Source: Candidatus Accumulibacter iunctus | Lineage (GTDB): Bacteria; Pseudomonadota; Gammaproteobacteria; Burkholderiales; Rhodocyclaceae | Assembly: GCA_002345025.1 (NCBI GenBank) | Contig: DDUX01000100.1 | Coordinates: 8,843 to 19,449 of the forward strand | Length of the DNA stretch: 10,607 nucleotides | Direction of reading: 5' to 3' | Shown: positions 5,983-10,607 of the stretch, piece by piece | How positions within the stretch are numbered: position 1 is the first letter of the stretch | Layout: every line of letters starts with the position of its first letter | Notes under the pieces: generated by a model | What the model saw: the letters and a program-made list of their open reading frames with translations, nothing else | Database searches by the model: none | Told to the model about the DNA's origin: nothing | Position numbers and translations under genes: made by a program

Positions 5983-6558
5983 ATGATCGGCCGGCTGACA
6001 GGCATGCTGCTGGAGAAGAATCCCCCCCAGGTGGTCCTCGACGTGCAGGGCGTCGGCTACGAACTCGACGTGCCGATGAGCACCTTCTACAACCTGCCGG
6101 CGAACGGCGACAAGCTCAGCCTGCTGACCCACTTCGTCGTGCGCGAGGACGGGCACTTTCTTTACGGCTTTGCCAGCGAAGGCGAGCGCTTCGCGTTCCG
6201 CCAGTTGCTGAAGATCTCGGGCGTCGGCGCTCGCCTGGCGCTGTCGGTGCTCTCCGGCCTCTCGGTGGGTGAACTGGCAGCGGTAGTGGCCCAGCAGGAG
6301 GTTGGCCGCCTGACGAAGATCCCCGGCATCGGCACCAAGACGGCCGAGCGCCTGCTGCTCGAACTGAAGGGCAAACTTGCCGACGCGCTGCCGAGCAGCA
6401 CCGTTGCCGCCGCTGGCGCACACAACGACATCCTCAATGCGCTGTTGGCGCTGGGTTACAATGAGCGCGAAGCGGCGAGCGCGACGAAGCAGTTGCCGGC
6501 CGGCATCAGTACCTCCGATGGCATCCGTCAGGCGCTCAAGCTGCTGTCAAGGGTCTGA
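5983..6558 (+). CDS. ruvA: Holliday junction branch migration protein RuvA
   Basis: RuvA tetramers hold the four-way junction flat and load RuvB rings. The 191-residue length is normal. Domain I (OB fold, residues 1-62) starts MIGRLTGMLL and contains VLDVQGVGYEL and the acidic pin E55-D56 in VREDGHFLYGF, the residues that part the strands at the crossover. Domain II has two helix-hairpin-helix motifs, LKISGVGARLALSVLSGL (about 76-93) and KIPGIGTKTAERLLLELKG (about 112-130), which contact the DNA backbone. Domain III (about 145-191) is the small helical part that binds RuvB, with NALLALGYNEREA and IRQALKLLSR. A GGAG at 5973-5976 serves as ribosome site. A run of seven C at 6022-6028 encodes Pro14-Pro15. 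The AI-2E permease gene follows after 7 nt. Confidence 0.97.
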   Translation: MIGRLTGMLLEKNPPQVVLDVQGVGYELDVPMSTFYNLPANGDKLSLLTHFVVREDGHFLYGFASEGERFAFRQLLKISGVGARLALSVLSGLSVGELAAVVAQQEVGRLTKIPGIGTKTAERLLLELKGKLADALPSSTVAAAGAHNDILNALLALGYNEREAASATKQLPAGISTSDGIRQALKLLSRV

Positions 6559-6565
6559 ATCGACG

Positions 6566-7645
6566 ATGAATCCGAGCCACAAGCAACTGATCCAGATTGC
6601 GCTCGTCGCGTTATTGCTGACGGGCTGCATCGCCGTCCTGCTGCCCTTTACCGGCACCCTGCTTTTCGCCGTTGTCATTTGCGTCGTCACGCTGCCGATT
6701 CGCAACCGGCTCCTCACGCTTTGCCGCGGGCGCAGCAACCTGGCGGCGCTGCTGGTCTCCATCCTGCTCCTGTTGCTGCTCGTCGCACCAGTGGCCCTGC
6801 TCTCGGGCTCGATAGCGGATGGCGTCGAACTCGCCATCCGCTATCTCAAACCGCTGATGGAAGATGGGCTGCCGGTGGAGCCGCCGGCTTGGCTGGCCAG
6901 ATTCCCGCTTGTCGGACGCGATGCTGCCGAGTACTGGCAGAAACTCGTTGCCAGCCGCGAGGAGATGAACGATCTCCTGCAGCAGTTCGTCGAGCCGACC
7001 CGCAACCTTGCCCTGGCGACTGCGGCCCTGCTGGCACAGGGGCTGCTGCAACTGCTGCTGGTCATCTTTTTCGTCTTCTTCATCTTTCGCGACGCGCACC
7101 TCTACGCCGATGCGCTGCATGTCGGTGGCCGGGCGCTTGCCGGCGACCTCGGCGAACGCATGCTGGCGCTGGTCGAGGGGACGGTCACCGGGGTGATGGT
7201 CGGCATCGTCGGCACGGCTGCAGCGCAGTCGGTGGTGGCGATGATCGGCTTTCTCATCGCCGGTGTTCCCGGTGTCCTGATCCTGACCGTGGCGATGTTT
7301 TTCCTGTCGATGGTGCCGGTGATCGGCGGCACCCTGATCTGGCTCGGCGCGGCCATCTGGCTCTACAGCGAGGGGCAGACGGGTTGGGCCGTGTTCATGG
7401 TATTGTGGGGAATGTTCGGGATCAGTGGCGTCGACAACTTCATCAAGCCCATCCTCATTTCGAGGAGTTCGAGCCTGCCATTGCTGCTGATCGTCGTCGG
7501 TGTCTTTGGCGGCGTGCTCGTCTTTGGCTTCATCGGACTGTTCCTTGGCCCGACCCTGCTGGCGCTCGGGCAGGTCCTGATTCGTGAGTGGCTGGCGCAT
7601 GTCGAGGCGCGATCCGGTGCGGCGGACGAAGGTCAGCTGCCATGA
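6566..7645 (+). CDS. AI-2E family (PerM/UPF0118) membrane permease
   Basis: This 359-residue polytopic inner-membrane protein matches the AI-2E/PerM family in length and layout. Hydrophobic helices lie near residues 7-25, 27-45 and 59-82. A soluble segment with LAIRYLKPLMEDG and a helical stretch to about 145 follows, then several more helices. The C-terminal signature VDNFIKPILIS, LPLLLIVVGVFGGVLVFGF and IGLFLGPTLLAL is diagnostic, and PVIGG lies before it. Members have been linked to autoinducer-2 export (TqsA) or Na+/H+ exchange, but most have no proven substrate, so the name should not be read as quorum sensing. ATG 6566 is preferred: it is 8 nt after the ruvA stop with AAGGG at 6549-6553, and the open frame further upstream is antiparallel in character to nothing but ruvA sequence read out of frame. 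Its stop overlaps the ruvB ATG by 4 nt. Confidence 0.92.
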   Translation: MNPSHKQLIQIALVALLLTGCIAVLLPFTGTLLFAVVICVVTLPIRNRLLTLCRGRSNLAALLVSILLLLLLVAPVALLSGSIADGVELAIRYLKPLMEDGLPVEPPAWLARFPLVGRDAAEYWQKLVASREEMNDLLQQFVEPTRNLALATAALLAQGLLQLLLVIFFVFFIFRDAHLYADALHVGGRALAGDLGERMLALVEGTVTGVMVGIVGTAAAQSVVAMIGFLIAGVPGVLILTVAMFFLSMVPVIGGTLIWLGAAIWLYSEGQTGWAVFMVLWGMFGISGVDNFIKPILISRSSSLPLLLIVVGVFGGVLVFGFIGLFLGPTLLALGQVLIREWLAHVEARSGAADEGQLP

Positions 7646-8703
7646 TCGAGACCGACGACTTCGCAGCGGCGCCGCTCGCCCGCGTGGTTTCGGCCGTGTC
7701 GACGTCCCAGGAAGAAGCCGTCGAGCGGGCGCTGCGCCCGAGACGCCTGGCCGACTACGTTGGCCAAGCGAAGATCCGCGAACAGCTGATGATCTTCATC
7801 GAAGCTGCGACGAAGCGCAGTGACACGCTCGATCACGTGCTGCTCTTCGGTCCCCCTGGCCTCGGCAAGACGACGCTGGCACACATCATCGCTGCCGAAA
7901 TGGGGGTCAACCTGCGCTCGACCTCCGGCCCGGTGCTTGAACGGGCTGGTGACTTGGCGGCCATCCTGACCAATCTCGAGCCACGCGACGTGTTGTTCAT
8001 CGACGAGATCCACCGTTTGTCGCCGGTCGTCGAGGAGATCCTCTATCCGGCGCTGGAAGATTTCCAGATCGACATAATGATCGGCGAGGGGCCAGCGGCG
8101 CGCTCGGTCAAGCTTGACCTGCCGCCATTCACGCTGGTCGGTGCGACCACCCGCGCCGGCATGCTGACCAACCCCCTGCGTGACCGTTTCGGGATCGTCG
8201 CACGGCTGGAGTTCTATACACCCGACGAACTGACGCTGATCGTCGCCCGCTCGTCGCAGTTGCTGAAGGTGCCTGCCGACCCTGCCGGCGCGCTGGAGAT
8301 CGCCCGTCGCTCGCGCGGCACACCACGCATCGCCAACCGGCTGTTGCGGCGGGTGCGCGACTTCGCGCAGGTCAGGGCGGCTGGCCACATCACCGCTGAA
8401 GTGGCCGACGCGGCACTGCTGATGCTCGAAGTGGACCATGGTGGCCTCGATGTCATGGACCGTAAGCTGCTGTCGGCCGTCATCGACAAGTTCGCCGGCG
8501 GCCCGGTGGGGGTCGACAACCTGGCGGCGGCAATCGGTGAGGCGCGCGACACGATCGAGGATGTGCTCGAGCCCTTCCTGATCCAGCAGGGCTTCCTGCA
8601 ACGCACGCCACGCGGCCGCGTCGCCACCCCCGCGGTGTACCGACATCTCGGTCTGACGAGCCTTGGCGACCAGCCGCAGCCCGAACTCTGGCAGGTGCCC
8701 TGA
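7642..8703 (+). CDS. ruvB: Holliday junction branch migration ATPase RuvB
   Basis: RuvB is the hexameric AAA+ motor that pulls DNA through the RuvA-bound junction. The 353-residue protein has the RuvB N-terminus LRPRRLADYVGQAKIREQL, Walker A GPPGLGKT (70-77, K76) and Walker B FIDEIHRL (D121, E122). It also has sensor 1 near GATTRAG (167-173) and LRDRFG with arginine finger R182, the equivalent of E. coli R174. The sensor 2 region is SRGTPRIANRLLRRVRD. The C-terminal winged helix includes TIEDVLEPFLIQQGFLQRTP and GRVATPAVYRHLG. All motor residues look intact. The start at ATG 7642 overlaps the AI-2E stop as ATGA, with AAGG at 7629-7632; an upstream in-frame extension exists but lies inside the permease gene. 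ruvB is the last gene of the tight unit; 69 nt separate it from ybgC. Confidence 0.97.
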   Translation: MIETDDFAAAPLARVVSAVSTSQEEAVERALRPRRLADYVGQAKIREQLMIFIEAATKRSDTLDHVLLFGPPGLGKTTLAHIIAAEMGVNLRSTSGPVLERAGDLAAILTNLEPRDVLFIDEIHRLSPVVEEILYPALEDFQIDIMIGEGPAARSVKLDLPPFTLVGATTRAGMLTNPLRDRFGIVARLEFYTPDELTLIVARSSQLLKVPADPAGALEIARRSRGTPRIANRLLRRVRDFAQVRAAGHITAEVADAALLMLEVDHGGLDVMDRKLLSAVIDKFAGGPVGVDNLAAAIGEARDTIEDVLEPFLIQQGFLQRTPRGRVATPAVYRHLGLTSLGDQPQPELWQVP

Positions 8704-8772
8704 GCAACGCCTGGAGCGGTCACAATCACTTACATTTGCCCACAGCATGCTGCCTTAGAATCCGTAGCGGCC
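8704..8772 (+). promoter_or_regulatory. Intergenic spacer that may hold a ybgC-tol promoter
   Basis: This 69-nt gap is the widest in the plus-strand run from 4542 onward, and part of it (8721-8762) is AT-richer than its surroundings. TAGAAT at 8756-8761 resembles a -10 hexamer. Upstream candidates, TTGCCC at 8736 and TTACAT at 8730, give poor spacings of 14 and 20 nt. The palindromic GCATGC lies at 8745-8750. A separate tol promoter is common in other bacteria, but the evidence here is weak. Confidence 0.3.
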
Positions 8773-9219
8773 ATGAAATACCAGCAAGAAGCGACGACAG
8801 CCTTCCGTCTTCCGGTTCGTATCTACTACGAGGACACCGATGCCGCCGGGCTCGTCTACTATGCCAATTACCTGAAATACATGGAGCGCTGTCGCACCGA
8901 ATGGCTGCGCTCGATCGGCCATCAGCAGACCGATCTGCTGCGTGATCCGGGGATCGCCTTCGTCGTTCGCAAGCTGACGGTCGACTATATCAAGCCGGCG
9001 CGGCTGGACGACGAGTTGATCGTCGGTCTCGAAGTGGAACGGCTCAGCCGCGCCCAGATCTTCTTTCGGCAGCACATCCGGCGCTACGAAGGAAGTATCG
9101 ACCGGCCCTGGCAGGAACTGGTCGATGCCACGGTGCACATCGTCTGTGTGCATGCCGAGCGGCTGCAGCCGATGTCGATTCCCGCAATTCTGCGCAACAA
9201 ACTGGAAGCACAGCAATGA
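8773..9219 (+). CDS. ybgC: Tol-Pal-associated acyl-CoA thioesterase YbgC
   Basis: YbgC is a small hotdog-fold cytoplasmic thioesterase, first gene of most tol-pal operons; it hydrolyses acyl-CoA in vitro and has been linked to phospholipid metabolism. The 148-residue protein carries the family active-site region VRIYYEDTDAAGLVYYANYL followed by KYMERCRTEWLR. D23 aligns with the catalytic Asp of the family (D18 in the E. coli and Haemophilus proteins). At the next hallmark position, VYY at 28-30, Tyr30 takes the place of the His found in E. coli YbgC (VYH). VDYIKPARLDDEL and the long strands after it complete the hotdog fold. The ribosome site is weak (no AGGAG before the ATG). Its TGA overlaps the tolQ ATG by 4 nt, which fits coupled translation. 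Confidence 0.95.
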   Translation: MKYQQEATTAFRLPVRIYYEDTDAAGLVYYANYLKYMERCRTEWLRSIGHQQTDLLRDPGIAFVVRKLTVDYIKPARLDDELIVGLEVERLSRAQIFFRQHIRRYEGSIDRPWQELVDATVHIVCVHAERLQPMSIPAILRNKLEAQQ

Positions 9220-9893
9220 ATGTCTCGCAAGACCTGTCGATCCTGCACCTGATCCTCAACGCCAGCGCCGTCGTTCAGGCAGTGATGCTGCTGCTCGCAG
9301 GTGTTTCGTTCATGTCGTGGTACTACATCTTCCGCAAGTGGTTCACGGTCAAGGCGGCGCGTACGCAGACCGAGCAGTTCGAACGCGACTTCTGGAGCGG
9401 CGGCGATCTCAACAGCCTTTACCAGAGCGCGATCAACGATCGCCACAGCACCGGCAGCATGGAGCGGATCTTCGAGTCCGGCTTTCGCGAGTTCACCAAG
9501 TTGCGCAGCCAGAAGAACCTTGACCCGAAGGACGTGATCGACGGTTCGCGACGGGCGATGCGCGCCACCTACCAGCGCGAGATGGACAGCATCGACTCGC
9601 ATCTCGCGTTTCTCGCCTCGGTCGGCTCGGTCAGTCCTTATGTGGGCCTGTTCGGCACCGTCTGGGGGATCATGCATTCCTTCCGCGGGCTGGCGAACGT
9701 CGGCCAGGCGACGCTGGCGGCAGTGGCGCCAGGCATTGCCGAGGCACTGGTGGCGACGGCCATCGGCCTCTTCGCGGCGATTCCGGCGGTCGTCGCCTAC
9801 AACCGCTTTGCGCACGAGATCGACCGCCTGTCATCGCGCTTCGAGTCGTTCATGGAAGAGTTCTCGAATATCCTGCAGCGGCAGATGAGGTAG
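9216..9893 (+). CDS. tolQ: Tol-Pal system inner-membrane protein TolQ
   Basis: TolQ is the MotA/ExbB-like stator of the Tol-Pal machine; with TolR it turns the proton gradient into movement of TolA during constriction of the cell envelope. The 225-residue protein has three hydrophobic helices, near residues 16-38, 130-152 and 171-195, with a large cytoplasmic loop between the first two. The conserved second and third helices read FLASVGSVSPYVGLFGTVWG and GIAEALVATAIGLFAAIPAV, the MotA/TolQ/ExbB proton-channel signature, with T148 and T181 at the polar pore positions. The C-terminal cytoplasmic tail is helical. The start overlaps the ybgC stop and tolR starts 4 nt after the stop. Confidence 0.97.
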   Translation: MNVSQDLSILHLILNASAVVQAVMLLLAGVSFMSWYYIFRKWFTVKAARTQTEQFERDFWSGGDLNSLYQSAINDRHSTGSMERIFESGFREFTKLRSQKNLDPKDVIDGSRRAMRATYQREMDSIDSHLAFLASVGSVSPYVGLFGTVWGIMHSFRGLANVGQATLAAVAPGIAEALVATAIGLFAAIPAVVAYNRFAHEIDRLSSRFESFMEEFSNILQRQMR

Positions 9894-9897
9894 AGCC

Positions 9898-10305
9898 ATG
9901 CGTTCGCGTCGCCTGAAGAATGAGATCAACGTCGTCCCCTACATCGACGTCATGCTGGTGCTGCTGGTCATCTTCATGGTGACCGCACCGATGATGACCA
10001 CTGCCACTATCGACGTGCCGTCGGTCGGCAAGGCTGCACAGCCACCGGCCGAAGCGCTGCAGGTGATCGTCCGGGCCGACCGGACGCTGGCATTGCTGGC
10101 GCCCGGCGGGAACAAAGAGCAGCCGCTGAGCCGCAGCGAGCTGGTGCAGGAGATCGCCAGCGCGCAGCGCCGAAACCCGGAACAGGCGGTGGTCATCGCA
10201 GGTGACAGGAACGTCAAGTACCAGGCGGTACTCGAAGTCATGGACGACCTCCAGCAGCAGCAGGTCAAGCGTATCGGCCTCCTCGTCCAGCCTTCCGGCA
10301 AGTGA
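9898..10305 (+). CDS. tolR: Tol-Pal system protein TolR
   Basis: TolR is an ExbD/MotB-like subunit with one membrane helix and a periplasmic domain; its membrane aspartate carries protons in the TolQ-TolR channel. The 135-residue protein begins with a short basic cytoplasmic tail. The helix follows at about residues 15-35, INVVPYIDVMLVLLVIFMV, with D17 matching the essential Asp (D23 in E. coli TolR). The periplasmic part includes LQVIVRADRTLAL, RSELVQEI, VVIAGDRNVKYQAVLEVMDD and the C-terminal IGLLVQP, all typical of the ExbD/TolR fold. The length is near the family norm. GAGG at 9887-9890 precedes the ATG and overlaps the end of tolQ. Confidence 0.96.
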   Translation: MRSRRLKNEINVVPYIDVMLVLLVIFMVTAPMMTTATIDVPSVGKAAQPPAEALQVIVRADRTLALLAPGGNKEQPLSRSELVQEIASAQRRNPEQAVVIAGDRNVKYQAVLEVMDDLQQQQVKRIGLLVQPSGK

Positions 10306-10316
10306 GTCGCTGAGTC

Positions 10317-10607
10317 TTGGAAGCGGTCCAGACCTTCCCGCGGATGCCGCCGGATGACCCGGCGAAGTGGCCGTCGCTTGCCCTCTCTGCGACGGTGCAC
10401 CTGTTGCTTCTCGCTGCCCTGTTTCTCGGCGTGCAGTGGAAGAGCAAGCCGCCGGCAGCGGTCGAGGTCGAAGTCTGGCGAGCCGCACCGGCGCCGACAG
10501 TCGTCGCGCAGCCTGATCCCAGGCCGGAACCGAGGCCGGAACCCCGGGTCGAGCCCAAGCCGGAGCCAACACCCAAGGCGGTTGCCAAACCCGAGCCCAA
10601 ACCCGAG
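10317..10607 (+). CDS. tolA: Tol-Pal protein TolA, N-terminal part, cut by window edge
   Basis: TolA is anchored in the inner membrane and reaches through the periplasm to Pal and the outer membrane. The visible 97 codons give a cytoplasmic tail ending DDPAKWP and one membrane helix, SLALSATVHLLLLAALFLGV (about 20-39). S24-x3-H28 in that helix matches the Ser-His positions that contact TolQ/TolR in E. coli. The start of the periplasmic linker follows, rich in Pro, Glu and Lys with PEPRPEP and KPEPKPE repeats. The call also rests on position, directly after tolR. The start is uncertain: TTG 10317 leaves 11 nt after tolR and keeps a FPR.PPDD tail of likely TolA type, whereas ATG 10344 would give a nine-residue shorter tail. 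Neither has a strong ribosome site. The 3' part lies outside the window. Confidence 0.9.
   Translation, partial: MEAVQTFPRMPPDDPAKWPSLALSATVHLLLLAALFLGVQWKSKPPAAVEVEVWRAAPAPTVVAQPDPRPEPRPEPRVEPKPEPTPKAVAKPEPKPE

Noticed and set aside
7633..8748. 371-codon minus-strand open frame over ruvB
   Set aside because: It is antisense to an intact RuvB with all AAA+ motifs, and its composition (His/Arg/Gln-rich) is typical of antisense reading.
10517..10607. Repetitive Pro/Glu/Lys-coding sequence at the right edge as a separate repeat array
   Set aside because: It is the ordinary low-complexity periplasmic linker of TolA, with irregular repeat units and continuous coding.
1..10607. Mobile element, CRISPR array, tRNA or rRNA
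   Set aside because: I saw no transposase or integrase motifs, no regularly spaced direct repeats and no tRNA- or rRNA-like stretches. Spacers are short and the genes are mostly conserved core genes.

Overview
The window is GC-rich, gene-dense chromosomal DNA. The ruvCAB and ybgC-tolQRA blocks, a CbbR-like LysR regulator and general codon use fit a betaproteobacterium, possibly Rhodocyclales. That placement rests on gene content and protein character only, because no search could be run. I see no mobile element, CRISPR array, rRNA or tRNA.

Region 1 (1-1518) is a divergent pair: a TerB-like protein on the minus strand, cut by the left edge, and a LysR-type regulator on the plus strand. They share a short AT-rich intergenic region with a perfect TATAAT and a 7-bp inverted repeat. 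Region 2 (1519-4541) has a large minus-strand response regulator with TPR repeats, convergent with the LysR gene and divergent from an IclR-family regulator. The spacers on either side of the IclR gene hold several perfect inverted repeats.

Region 3 (4542-8703) is a compact plus-strand transcription unit: an EamA/DMT permease, ruvC, ruvA, an AI-2E-family permease and ruvB. Two of its junctions are ATGA overlaps, permease/ruvC and permease/ruvB, so two membrane-protein genes are woven into the Holliday-junction operon. RuvA and RuvB form the branch-migration motor and RuvC is the resolvase; the key catalytic residues I could place in RuvC and RuvB, and RuvA's acidic pin, are all present.

Region 4 (8704-10607) is the start of the Tol-Pal envelope operon: ybgC, tolQ, tolR and a tolA cut by the right edge. 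TolQ, TolR and TolA form the proton-driven inner-membrane complex that works on the outer membrane during cell constriction.

Most of the window is conserved housekeeping sequence, and I do not see a clear undescribed system. The points most worth a second look are the response-regulator/TPR protein with an apparent Arg at a normally acidic receiver position, the two permease genes coupled to ruv genes, and the 8-bp inverted repeat upstream of the permease-ruv unit.
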